From: CAWANF01 sp963783355 | Lineage (GTDB): Bacteria > Bacteroidota > Rhodothermia > Balneolales > DATFMH01 | Direction of reading: 5' to 3' | Length of the DNA stretch: 64,000 nucleotides | NCBI GenBank assembly: GCA_963783355.1 | Contig: CAWANF010000011.1 | Location: forward strand, 62,001 to 126,000 | In this document: piece after piece, positions 56,629-64,000 of the stretch | Position numbering within the stretch: the stretch's first letter is position 1 | How the letters are laid out: the number at the start of each line of letters is the position of its first letter | The notes under the pieces: generated by a model | Databases searched by the model: none | Told to the model about the DNA's origin: nothing | What the model saw: only the letters and a program-made list of their open reading frames with translations | Program-made: the position numbers and the translations under genes

Positions 56629-57569
56629 ATGAATCACCTGAATCCGGCGCTGCTTGGGTTTTTGCTGCTTCCATCGGGCGAAATAGACCAGAGTCAAAAG
56701 CCGTTCCAAACTGGGGTCTGGCCGCTGCTGGTTATATTGTCTCACCACCCAACTCGTGTAGCTTTTGAGCTGAGCCAGGGTTTTGGGAACCCAGACGCTC
56801 GCAGATTCGACTTCGCCCGTAAATTCTGGATCGTAGTATACCAGAGAATCTCCCGGGTAAATACATATACATCTGGAATAAAGGTCAGATAATGCCAGCT
56901 TCCCCTTACTTTAAAGCAGGTTGCCAGACCTGATTGGGTCCGTTTACCAGTGGTGCTTCTATCAGGTTCCAGAAGAGGATTCATTCCGGGTAGGTTGTGT
57001 ACTACCGTCGCGGGTCCCGGCGCTCCCCGTAGCCTAAGTCCATGAAAATACAGCAGAACTTATCCCGGCCTTTTCCTTCGGGCCGGAAGCTGGTTAATCC
57101 GCTCCCGCTACTAGCCGGTGCGCCAGTGATTTTCGAAAACGGCCTGCTTGCTAATCCCCTGGTGCGGTGCAGCGAAATCAGCGATTTGCCTCATCGTTTC
57201 ACTGTTTTCCCGGAACCACTGGAACATTGCGCAGAATATTTTTTTATATCAATCTCATATTCCTCTTTAGCCAGCTCAATCATCTTCACGCAAAAGTCCA
57301 CCTGAAATTGTTTTCTGCCCCAAGGCTTATTCGAGTTGGGCAATCTATTCCTGGAGCTCTTTGAGGGTTTGATCGATACTTTTGTTCATTTCCACGACCA
57401 TTACGCTGTCGAATCCGCTGGTGAATATTTATAAATCCATTTATAGATATTCTGTTTGGAGCAGGAATACAAATCAACCAGTTCCCGGACCATATATCTG
57501 CCAGCCCGAAATTCACGAAATATCTTACGTCGGATTTCTACACTGAATTCTCTTCTTTGATATAATTTG
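56629..57569 (-). mobile_element. degraded IS3-type insertion sequence (orfA and orfB remnants)
   Basis: On the minus strand the beginning (57569 to 57411) encodes an orfA-like helix-turn-helix transposase part (YQRREFSVEIRRKIFREF; LVDLYSCSKQNIYKWIYKYS) ending in a stop; further on, in other frames, come a coiled-coil remnant (MNKSIDQTLKELQE), an integrase core remnant (KVRGSWHYLTFIPDVY) near 56880, and the integrase C-terminus (VVRQYNQQRPDPSLERL) near 56720. Several frameshifts and stops and large missing pieces (the DDE residues are not all present) show it is dead. Its base composition is richer in GC than its surroundings, consistent with transfer. The terminal repeats were not found. Confidence 0.78.
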
Positions 57570-57572
57570 CGT

Positions 57573-58104
57573 TTAATTCATTCTTTTTTTTGCCGTTAAG
57601 CTTACAATCATATTTATATATTTAATCGATTTTAACCTGAAAACGACTTCAATAGCGACCATCTTTAGTAATTCCTTTTTCTCCGGACTCAAAGTTTTCT
57701 CTTCCTGATCCATGACACACAGAGCTCCAATTTGATCTCCGTGATTAGACTTCAGGGGCACTCCCTAATAAGATTTCAGATTAGGAAAATCTGTAACATA
57801 ATTTAGTCTATGAAAGCGCGCATCTTTCGACAAATCAATAATCTCAAACGCGTCTTCTTCCTGAATAGTATTCTGACAAACCTATTCATATCGGGGGGAT
57901 TTATTGTATATCAAAAGCTAATTGATATACACTCCATTGAGTATGACTGTCTATCAGGTTAATCAGTGATATTTCGCTGTCAGCAATTTTCGCAGCGAGA
58001 TTTATCAAGTCTCCTAAATGATTATGAAAATTATTATAATCAGGTTCCAGGTCTGATAAGGATAAAAGGCGTTCAAATTCATTATCAGGAATTGGTTCCG
58101 ACAT
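57573..58104 (-). pseudogene. GAF-domain protein gene, inactivated
   Basis: The minus strand begins with a GAF-domain N-terminus (EPIPDNEFERLLSLSDLEPD, AKIADSEISLINLIDS), then a stop at 57901; the expected continuation (CQNTIQEEDAFEIIDLSKDA) is present in another frame, followed by an in-frame TAG where NLKSYYGVPLKS would be expected, and the rest (QIGALCVMDQEEKTLSPEKK) to 57573. One frameshift plus one stop mark it as a pseudogene. Such proteins usually carry GAF alone or join a GGDEF or kinase domain; only the GAF part remains next to the IS remnant. Confidence 0.82.
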
Positions 58105-58256
58105 TATATTCTTCGAAGAGATATATTCAAATATTAATTATAATATTTTATTGCGCTAAGAATTAAATTCTGTAGTGCTGATAAATATCAAACTATTATA
58201 AGTATCCTAAAGTTACAAAATCAAAATACTATTTTAGACTGGATAGCGGGAATATG

Positions 58257-58302
58257 TGGGCCTGGAGGGACTTGAACCCCCGACCAATCGATTATGAGTC
58301 GT
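58257..58302 (-). tRNA. 3' half of a tRNA with CAU anticodon: attachment-site scar
   Basis: On the minus strand the sequence from about 58302 to 58257 contains an anticodon arm (loop CTCATAA, anticodon CAT at 58294-58296), a variable loop, a T-arm with GGGGG-TTCAAGT-CCCTC, and the acceptor 3' strand CAGGCCC plus discriminator A. Nothing 5' of the anticodon arm (D-arm, acceptor 5' strand) is present; instead AT-rich foreign-looking sequence follows. A 3' half tRNA is the classic remnant left where an integrative element inserted into a tRNA gene. The full tRNA (Met or lysidine-Ile type) should lie at the other end of the element, to the right of this window. Confidence 0.75.
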
Positions 58303-58329
58303 TTTATAATTGATTGATTATGCAATGTA

Positions 58330-58379
58330 TTAGGCGATTTTATTGATTCGTGTACCCAATTTTGTACCTATTTTATGGG
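58330..58379 (-). pseudogene. possible C-terminal tail of a tyrosine integrase
   Basis: Directly next to the tRNA half, the minus strand reads THKIGTKLGTRINKIA then stop. Tails of the GTKLGT kind are seen at the C-terminus of some phage/ICE tyrosine recombinases that end beside their attachment site. There is no catalytic domain upstream, so at most this is a leftover. Weak call. Confidence 0.25.
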
Positions 58380-58414
58380 TGGACAGTGAAATGAATTCAT
58401 TTATGCCAAACATT

Positions 58415-58945
58415 CTATAGTTCTTCAGCGATAGCTCTCGTCCAGCGTAATGCTCTTTCTTTGAACTCGGTCTTTGTATCAATTTCGTTAATTCTTTCAA
58501 TTAATATGACGGGATCTATCATTTCTTCAATTAACAGTCGCCGTACAAATTCCGTATCCTTTTCCCGGAAGGCCATGAGTTTACTTGCCGCCAGATCATG
58601 AGCTTCAATACACCATCCGATATTATTGTTATCCATATATTCCCTTACCCCGTTCAAACGCTCTTCCCAACCTTTTGGAAGAACCGCTGTTTGCAGTGAA
58701 ACTCCATGGACATAAAACCCATGTGTTTGATGAAATGGTGAATTTTCCCCTAAAGCCCCATCAATTCTGTCTACCTCTTGCGGTTTATTTTTAGGTATTA
58801 AATCAACTTCAATGGATCGCCGTAACTCATCATGTGCCTCCGGAAATTGTCCCAGTATGGCCTGGGATCCAAAAATGATCAATTCTTTATCACCGGAAAC
58901 ATCACAGGCTGCGCGAATGGCGTGTTCCAGTTGCTCTCTATTCAT
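58415..58945 (-). CDS. DUF6036-type nucleotidyltransferase-like protein, probable toxin-antitoxin member
   Basis: A 176-residue protein with a minimal nucleotidyltransferase fold: FGSQAILG (Gly26-Ser27) and SIEVDLIPKN (Asp48) correspond to the GS and D-x-D positions of the AbiEii/MNT class, though only Glu46 and Asp48 occupy the metal-binding pair. DUF6036 proteins are commonly found as partners of winged-helix regulators. Its start overlaps the end of the upstream regulator gene by eight bases, so they are translationally coupled. Toxin or antitoxin role is inferred. Confidence 0.78.
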   Translation of the reverse strand: MNREQLEHAIRAACDVSGDKELIIFGSQAILGQFPEAHDELRRSIEVDLIPKNKPQEVDRIDGALGENSPFHQTHGFYVHGVSLQTAVLPKGWEERLNGVREYMDNNNIGWCIEAHDLAASKLMAFREKDTEFVRRLLIEEMIDPVILIERINEIDTKTEFKERALRWTRAIAEEL

Positions 58946-59981
58946 AATCGTTTTTCTCTTTTTTCATCTGAATAAATTCCTTTCGCTCGACATCATTTAA
59001 GACTTCCCAGAACGGCAATGACTGACGCAGGCGAACCGAGCGCTCGGAATCTGATTCCATAAATTTTTTCAATCGATAATAAGACATACTCTTTAAAATA
59101 TGATTCCATTCCTGGAGTTCTTTTTTCTCACCACTGGTGGTCCTATTAATCAGCTTCTCAAGGTGATTTATCGTTCTGGATATAATTTCTGGATATTTTT
59201 TCAACAATTTTACCCATAAATTCGCATCAGCCAATGTGCGAGCATCTAAATCAGAGTGTTTTTCAAACGTTTGAGTTTTCTTACCTAAACCATTATTTAA
59301 ATAAGTCCTCGGATCAACACCAAATAATAGGATGATATCCTTTGTAAATTCAGGCCTGGTTTCAAGATCTGCTTTGGTTATACCTCGGATCTCGATGGTT
59401 ACATCAAATTTTTTCTCCGTTTCTAACTGATAAAGCCGATTTCTTAAATTCTCCGTTACTGAATCGATGGATTTCACTGTACCCAATGCTGCGATTTGTA
59501 CAGGATTACCATAATCGTCCTCACCTTTTGCAACCTCACCAAAAATCCAAACAGACATAGCTCTTTGAACTATGCCCTCCAATGTTTTTGATTTTGATAT
59601 CTTATTAACGAACTCCATTCCTTGAGCATACGAATCATCATTTTTAATTACTTCCTGAAGTTCATTAATCAAAGAATCATATCGTTCTTTCTCTGACTTA
59701 AATAATTGAACAATAGCATAGGTCAGAGGATGTTCTTTTCTTAATATGAGTTGTTGCTGACGTCCGCTTCCAACATAATCCAGAATGCCAGTCTCAACCA
59801 AACGGTTCACGACATCATAAACTCCCTGTCTGGACAAGTTGCTTCTCTTTATTAATTCCGAATGACTAGTTGGGCCATTTATCTCAATTAATTGACGAAT
59901 AATTAATATATGTCCTCTTGAACTAAGGATATCATTCAGCGGTGTTCGTAATGCACTAGTTTTGTCTGTCTGTTTTTTCAT
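58938..59981 (-). CDS. winged-helix regulator with C-terminal domain, partner of the DUF6036 protein
   Basis: A 347-residue protein with an N-terminal winged helix (residues ~20-80; LIKRSNLSRQGVYDVVNRLVETGILDYVG and a GSGRQQQLILR wing) and a C-terminal region of about 250 residues with a nucleotidyltransferase-like segment (MSVWIFGEVAKGEDDYGNPV) in which the GS motif has become GEV. That architecture resembles antitoxin/regulator proteins of AbiE-like systems with a degenerate NT domain. The promoter region is richly palindromic (60031-60074), as expected for an autoregulated pair. Function as antitoxin is inference. Confidence 0.75.
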   Translation of the reverse strand: MKKQTDKTSALRTPLNDILSSRGHILIIRQLIEINGPTSHSELIKRSNLSRQGVYDVVNRLVETGILDYVGSGRQQQLILRKEHPLTYAIVQLFKSEKERYDSLINELQEVIKNDDSYAQGMEFVNKISKSKTLEGIVQRAMSVWIFGEVAKGEDDYGNPVQIAALGTVKSIDSVTENLRNRLYQLETEKKFDVTIEIRGITKADLETRPEFTKDIILLFGVDPRTYLNNGLGKKTQTFEKHSDLDARTLADANLWVKLLKKYPEIISRTINHLEKLINRTTSGEKKELQEWNHILKSMSYYRLKKFMESDSERSVRLRQSLPFWEVLNDVERKEFIQMKKEKNDYE

Positions 59982-60305
59982 GCCTTAATACAAGGTCAAC
60001 TTAAATTGCTCATTGTCAAGTTTAATAGATAATTATCAAATAATATTGACAAATGTCAAATTTACTTGATAATTGTATCGTATTGGGAGCCTCGAATGGT
60101 ATCAGAATGAAACACCTAAATCAAAAGAATTGGCCGAAAAAGTTCGTCAGACCTGCATTATCACAACCAGAACTGGCTTCAGAGTAAACTCTTTAAAGGC
60201 TGAACAATACAAATGCTCGATTTGAATAAAATATTGAGCGACTAGATCAAGCTGGCTGAAAAGTCTTCTTGGTTTAATAATCAGAAATAAATGCTATTTA
60301 TTACC
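59982..60305. other. intergenic region upstream of the winged-helix/DUF6036 pair
   Basis: The left part holds the palindromic operator listed next. The right part (60080-60240) has an open plus-strand frame of about 45 codons (WYQNETPKSKELAEKV) with no start or match that I recognise, perhaps a gene remnant. Nothing else is seen. Confidence 0.4.
60031..60074. promoter_or_regulatory. nested palindromes, probable operator of the winged-helix gene
   Basis: aattatcaa (60031-60039) and ttgataatt (60066-60074) form a perfect inverted repeat enclosing the dyad ttgaca-aa-tgtcaa (60046-60059). They are 50-93 bases upstream of the regulator start at 59981, where an autorepressor would bind. Core half-site TTGA(C/T)A recurs four times. 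Confidence 0.65.
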
Positions 60306-61712
60306 TCAATTCGATATCCCGTTTATTTTTACTTTGGCATTTCCATTCGGACCTTTTGATTCTATCGTAATAGTAACGGGTACAGATACAACCGAATCCG
60401 GCAGGGCATCACTGAGTGTAAATGAATGATTAATAAGATCGTTTGCATTACTAAAATCAGAATTTACATCTGATAATGAAACACTGAGATCACCTGAGCT
60501 CTTAACATTGTCTCCGTCAATTGTGACAGTAATACTAGTTCCTACTGCCATTGGATGGTCATTCTCATCCATAACTTTGTAATTAAATACCTGAGTTCCT
60601 TTATTCGGAATATTAAACGAGGTTGGGGTTATTGAGATAATAGGTCCTTTAGAGAATAAAACATTGATAGTAGAGGTTACCGGGTTAAAATCTTCATCTG
60701 CCGTCGTAGCCGTTATACTTGCTACCCCATTGGTTGGGAAAGGATTTCCATCAATCAAATTAACTGTAGCGGAACCATCGGCTCCCGTTGTTGAAGAACC
60801 TTCAATATAACCTCCATCGGTAGTATAATAGACAGAAACCCCATCGGTTACTACGTTTCCATATTTATCACCTGCATAAGTGGTGAAAGCATATTTGGCA
60901 CCAGTGAGGGGAAATGGAATATTATATTGACTGGCCACAAGGGTGAAATGTGCCTGATCAGGTAAACCAGCGGTAATACTTATGGGAACGGGTTTTGAAT
61001 ATAATGTTTTACCATTGACAACAGCTTGTGCTACGATCTGAACAACGCCCGCTTTTGTTCCACTTGTAAGCGTTGTTGTAGCCTCGCCATTTTTATCTGT
61101 AGAAACTTGAGAATGATTCAGTGTTTCTCCTCCGTTTGGAGATACACCAAAATTGAATTTTATTTGAGCCGAATGGTTCAGGTCCACTGGAACACCGGAA
61201 GAATCCTGCACCTGAAATGTAAGTTTAGCACTCTCATCTCCACCCGATTCTTTAACAACAACGGATTTATTGCTTACCGACTTAAGCACAATAGCTGCTG
61301 CATATCCGGAAGGACTGTTTCCATTGGTATTAGGATTATTGATCGTCGAAGTATCTCTTGAGGCTAACTGAATGACTGGAAGATTTACATTACGATCCGG
61401 AATAGCCAGAATGGTGGTTGAAAACACATCATACCCTTCTTTCCAGGCTTCTATATTGTATGTTTCTGACGTATCAATCTTAAGTTCAAAAGTAAAAACC
61501 CCGGTACTATCTGTAATTTTATCAATTTCAGGTGATGGATTGATTATTCGTACTATGGCATTACCGATAGGTTGTTCACTTATTTTATCAACGACTTTAC
61601 CTTTAATGGTTATTGTGTTACCCGATTGATTTGATGTCAGTTTTGTACAACCAAAAACTAACAATATCAACAGTATTATACAGTTCGCACCCTTCCTGAA
61701 AAAACGTATCAC
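60306..61712 (-). CDS. lipoprotein with carboxypeptidase-regulatory-like and Ig-like (Big-1) repeats
   Basis: A 468-residue lipoprotein. The signal FFRKGANCIILLILLVFGCTK has a lipobox (LVFGC, Cys ~22). A carboxypeptidase-regulatory-like domain (residues ~35-115; IKGKVVDKISEQPIGNAIV, EGYDVFS) is followed by invasin-like Ig folds (about 140-245 and 250-350; TFQVQDSSGVPVDLNHSA, STDKNGEATTTL, GDKYGNVVTDGVSVYYTTD), and a third less clear repeat to the C-terminus. Likely surface-exposed adhesin or structural protein; cargo of the island. Function is unknown. Confidence 0.82.
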   Translation of the reverse strand: MIRFFRKGANCIILLILLVFGCTKLTSNQSGNTITIKGKVVDKISEQPIGNAIVRIINPSPEIDKITDSTGVFTFELKIDTSETYNIEAWKEGYDVFSTTILAIPDRNVNLPVIQLASRDTSTINNPNTNGNSPSGYAAAIVLKSVSNKSVVVKESGGDESAKLTFQVQDSSGVPVDLNHSAQIKFNFGVSPNGGETLNHSQVSTDKNGEATTTLTSGTKAGVVQIVAQAVVNGKTLYSKPVPISITAGLPDQAHFTLVASQYNIPFPLTGAKYAFTTYAGDKYGNVVTDGVSVYYTTDGGYIEGSSTTGADGSATVNLIDGNPFPTNGVASITATTADEDFNPVTSTINVLFSKGPIISITPTSFNIPNKGTQVFNYKVMDENDHPMAVGTSITVTIDGDNVKSSGDLSVSLSDVNSDFSNANDLINHSFTLSDALPDSVVSVPVTITIESKGPNGNAKVKINGISN

Positions 61713-61838
61713 TATGTTGCCCCTCTTGATGTTATATAATTACCCCAAAAATATTTACTGATAATAAAAACGTTACAAACAAAATTCAACAGGCTGCTTA
61801 AAAATAGTGCTACATATATTATATGTTAATCAACATTC

Positions 61839-63044
61839 TTATATCGTCCCCTCCGGATATAAGCTCGGGAAATAATAACCCACAACCTTTGGGGGTATAT
61901 TAAAACGAATTGGACTTCGATGACTTTCCGAGGTTATCAGCTCTTCTTTTTCTAACTGGCTTACTAGTGAACGGGCTGTTCGTTCATTCAAACCACTTAT
62001 TCGTTTTGCCTCACCTCTTGGGACCTCTCCGCGAAGCATCACTTCCACCAGAATATATTTCGCCTCCGATCTAAGTTCCTTTTCACCAGAAATGATGCTA
62101 TTCGATCGTAAATCCACATATCCTTTAATTCTATTTTGCAGGTTGTCTAAATCCAGTAATTCTCCCATAAATTCAATTTGATCCAGGCAAGTATTCAGGA
62201 AAAACGTACAAAAAAAACCTAAGTTCCGCTCTGATAGATTACCTCTCCCGTCATAATCACCTTGTCTGGTTGCATCGGCTAAGGCCAGATATTGCATATA
62301 ATCTTCTTTTCTTCTGGATAAACCTCTCGATATCGTCCATAGCCCATGTGATTCTATTCCAGCTTTCATCATATACGCATGACTGAATAAGCGGCAAACC
62401 CTTCCGTTACCGTCCAGAAAGGGGTGTATCCACGCTAAACGATGATGACTGGCAGCAATGGCTATTAATTTAACAGCCCCATGCAATGTATTGGGATTAT
62501 ATACCTCGTTAAACCGTTTTAAAAAATCAGGTAAAACATCTGGAGATGCTGGTACATGGCGTCCAACTTCAACCAGTCGATGTCTTAACATCCCTGGCTC
62601 CATTAAGAAATACTTCCCTGTTTCCGGATCTTTTATTTTGCGAAAATCTTCCGGAACTAAATCATAAAAACTCTTATGTATCCATTTAATGAAATCAGAA
62701 TTACATATTTGAATATCTGGTTGTCCGGCTATCAGACTTTCCATTTTTTGCTGCACTTCAATATGAGCCACACTCAATTCCTGGAGATGACGTTTAGTGG
62801 AATCGGTATCATACTCTTTTCGTACAGCCCGTTCTATATCAGACGGATATGTATGGTGCCCTTCAATAAGATTTGAATAATAACTATTTATATGCCGAAG
62901 TAATTGTGTTACACGACCCCGGGTTATTTTATGAAGTGATTTTCCTAAAGCCGCAGATTCCCGGTGAACTTCCATTGCCAGATCCACCAATTCGCTATTC
63001 TGTTTAGGAAACATCGGTTCCATTTCACTGATAGTTTTTATCAT
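61839..63044 (-). CDS. Fic-domain AMP-transferase with C-terminal winged helix
   Basis: A 401-residue Fic protein. The catalytic motif is HPFLDGNGRVCR (His207, Asp211, Arg215, Arg218). The N-terminal inhibitory helix matches (S/T)xxxE(G/N): Ser57-NLI-Glu61-Gly62 in YYSNLIEGHHTYP, as in class II Fic proteins that self-inhibit. The C-terminus is a winged helix (KRISGLNERTARSLVSQLEKE) that could bind its own promoter. No separate antitoxin is adjacent; the nearest gene is an XRE regulator 269 bases upstream. Targets of AMPylation (or related modification) are unknown. Confidence 0.93.
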   Translation of the reverse strand: MIKTISEMEPMFPKQNSELVDLAMEVHRESAALGKSLHKITRGRVTQLLRHINSYYSNLIEGHHTYPSDIERAVRKEYDTDSTKRHLQELSVAHIEVQQKMESLIAGQPDIQICNSDFIKWIHKSFYDLVPEDFRKIKDPETGKYFLMEPGMLRHRLVEVGRHVPASPDVLPDFLKRFNEVYNPNTLHGAVKLIAIAASHHRLAWIHPFLDGNGRVCRLFSHAYMMKAGIESHGLWTISRGLSRRKEDYMQYLALADATRQGDYDGRGNLSERNLGFFCTFFLNTCLDQIEFMGELLDLDNLQNRIKGYVDLRSNSIISGEKELRSEAKYILVEVMLRGEVPRGEAKRISGLNERTARSLVSQLEKEELITSESHRSPIRFNIPPKVVGYYFPSLYPEGTI

Positions 63045-63050
63045 AATTTT

Positions 63051-63159
63051 GCCGGTTTATTTTCCGGTTATATTAAATATGCAATTTCAATCATAACAAT
63101 ATATTATACTGTTTATTTTAGGTAAAATAAACATATTTTTTGCCGGTTCATTTTCCGGT
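63051..63159. promoter_or_regulatory. symmetric operator array between fic and xre
   Basis: Two copies of a 19-base element with one mismatch (63051-63069 and 63141-63159; each contains CCGGTT twice, eleven bases apart) flank a perfect 22-base palindrome (gtttatttta-gg-taaaataaac, 63110-63131). All lie immediately upstream of the fic start at 63044. The layout is what one expects for cooperative binding by an autoregulator, either the Fic winged helix or the neighbouring XRE protein. Confidence 0.7.
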
Positions 63160-63312
63160 TTAGAAATGCTACTTATAATAACAATAAAACAGTATTAATC
63201 GATTTACAGGAAAAGCTTTCTTCCCGTTGCTATCAGACAAAGAGTTCCAACACATATTTTGAATGGATCTGGTGAAGCTAATTAGATAATACATTTAATC
63301 ACCAGGTTAATA

Positions 63313-63642
63313 TCATTTCTTACCTTTGATTTTACGCTTTGGGGCTCTTTTCTTGACCAACAAACCAGCATCCTGAATCTTTCTTCCCAATTCATCATCA
63401 TGAGCAAGTGATAACAGATCCTTCTCCAATCCGAGAGCAATTAATACCTGGTAGTAATTACCCATGGCCACTCCGGGATCGCCTTTTTCAATATTCCAAA
63501 GAGTATAGCGACTGATATTGGCTCGTTCCGCGACCTGGTCCGCGCTCAGTTTGCGTCGCAAACGGGCTAATTTGAATTGTTCGCCAACCTGCTCCAGGGC
63601 GCGCTGATGTTTGGGTAATAGTATAGGACGTTTTCTTTTCAT
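63313..63642 (-). CDS. XRE/HipB-like helix-turn-helix regulator
   Basis: A 109-residue DNA-binding protein. The Cro/C1-type HTH spans about residues 18-70 (FKLARLRRKLSADQVAERAN, ISRYTLWNIEKGDPGVAMGN), followed by a short helical part and a lysine-rich tail (KKRAPKRKIKGKK). Such proteins typically pair with a HipA kinase, but no hipA follows; the next gene is fic. I start at 63642; an ATG at 63663 would add seven residues. An acataat/attatgt repeat (63660-63700) lies over its promoter. Confidence 0.88.
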   Translation of the reverse strand: MKRKRPILLPKHQRALEQVGEQFKLARLRRKLSADQVAERANISRYTLWNIEKGDPGVAMGNYYQVLIALGLEKDLLSLAHDDELGRKIQDAGLLVKKRAPKRKIKGKK

Positions 63643-63882
63643 AACGTTTGATATTTTATACATAATATAACCTTATTGTTTGTAATATCATACATTATGT
63701 TTTGAGTAATATCTAAGTCAATGTAGTTAGCCCAGAAAAATCAATAACCAATTGATAGATTATTTTCAACCATCAATAAATCTGTATTTTCTATGGAATT
63801 TGAATTTTTTTGTAAAAACTCAACATAATTGATTATATATACATGGAACAGAATTAATTACCCTGTAAATTCACATTCCAAA

Positions 63883-64000
63883 ATGAATAATGCACAAGGA
63901 ATATATTTAATTGCTGCCGGCGCCTCCTCCAAAAACAGAAAAAAGACTCTGGATAAATCTTGGTCTATTAGCGAAATACAAAACTATGTGCCTGGTGAAA
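63883..64000 (+). CDS. start of an unrecognised gene at the right edge
   Basis: An open frame begins with ATG at 63883 (NNAQGIYLIAAGASSKNRKK, then DKSWSISEIQNYVPGE) and continues past the window edge. It is divergent from xre. I do not recognise it; position in the island suggests an accessory or defence gene. The actual product cannot be named from 39 residues. Confidence 0.55.
   Translation, partial: MNNAQGIYLIAAGASSKNRKKTLDKSWSISEIQNYVPGE

Noticed and set aside
56629..56892. Plus-strand open frame in the IS remnant
   Set aside because: The minus strand of the same DNA encodes recognisable transposase pieces; the plus frame is a shadow.
1..64000. CRISPR array or cas genes
   Set aside because: No regularly spaced direct repeats and no Cas-like protein were seen.

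Overview
The window looks like a chromosomal segment of a Gram-negative bacterium of the Bacteroidota/Balneolota/Ignavibacteriota (FCB) group. The evidence is a SusC/RagA-type TonB-dependent receptor, a secreted GH5 enzyme with the C-terminal tail (QNYPNPFNPTT) typical of type IX/FlgD-like sorting domains in this group, a DUF5916 outer-membrane barrel protein, several lipoproteins, and TTTG/TAcTTTG-type promoter boxes. The DNA is AT-rich. No taxonomic marker settles the genus.

Region 1 (1-20.6 kb) is a locus for taking apart glucuronoxylan and probably xyloglucan. A truncated susC (minus strand) faces a LacI-type regulator that heads a lacI-GH3-hexuronate transporter operon. A GH10 xylanase (minus), a GH115 alpha-glucuronidase plus CE15 glucuronoyl esterase pair (plus), and a minus-strand set GH31 alpha-xylosidase, GH39 beta-xylosidase and GH5 endoglucanase follow. 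GH10 cuts the backbone, CE15 and GH115 release and remove (methyl)glucuronate, the MFS protein imports hexuronate, and GH3, GH39 and GH31 finish the oligosaccharides. LacI-type palindromes with a central CG lie before lacI. A decayed copy of the GH39 gene sits downstream of CE15.

Region 2 (20.7-29.8 kb) holds egtB-egtD (ergothioneine synthesis; egtB has two frameshifts), a quaternary-amine osmoprotectant ABC transporter whose permease is fused to a substrate-binding domain with its two halves in swapped order, two FKBP-type lipoprotein isomerases with duplicated promoters, a decayed histidine kinase, and a frameshifted four-helix-bundle gene.

Region 3 (29.8-56.4 kb) is mostly core metabolism and envelope: gcvP, DUF971, an mprF-acvB/virJ pair (aminoacyl-phosphatidylglycerol synthesis and probable hydrolysis), MFS, citrate synthase, TauE/SafE, DUF5916, an aldo/keto reductase, a tightly overlapping nucleosidase / SPL-type radical SAM / SDR operon, a DinB-like protein, a truncated CPBP protease, pgk, a frameshifted cysteine desulfurase and a LOG-family protein.

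Region 4 (56.5-64 kb) is accessory: a ruined IS3-type element, a GAF pseudogene, then a 3' half of a tRNA with a CAU anticodon, which reads as the attachment-site scar marking the left border of an integrated element. To its right are a winged-helix/nucleotidyltransferase pair resembling an AbiE-type toxin-antitoxin, a lipoprotein with Ig-like repeats, a Fic protein and an XRE regulator with an elaborately structured promoter between them, and the start of an unrecognised gene at the edge.

Several otherwise well-conserved genes (susC, egtB, the ABC permease, iscS-like, four-helix bundle) are broken by single-base indels. That many in one window suggests assembly or sequencing error for at least some of them, while the histidine kinase, GAF gene, GH39 copy and IS carry several independent lesions and look truly decayed.
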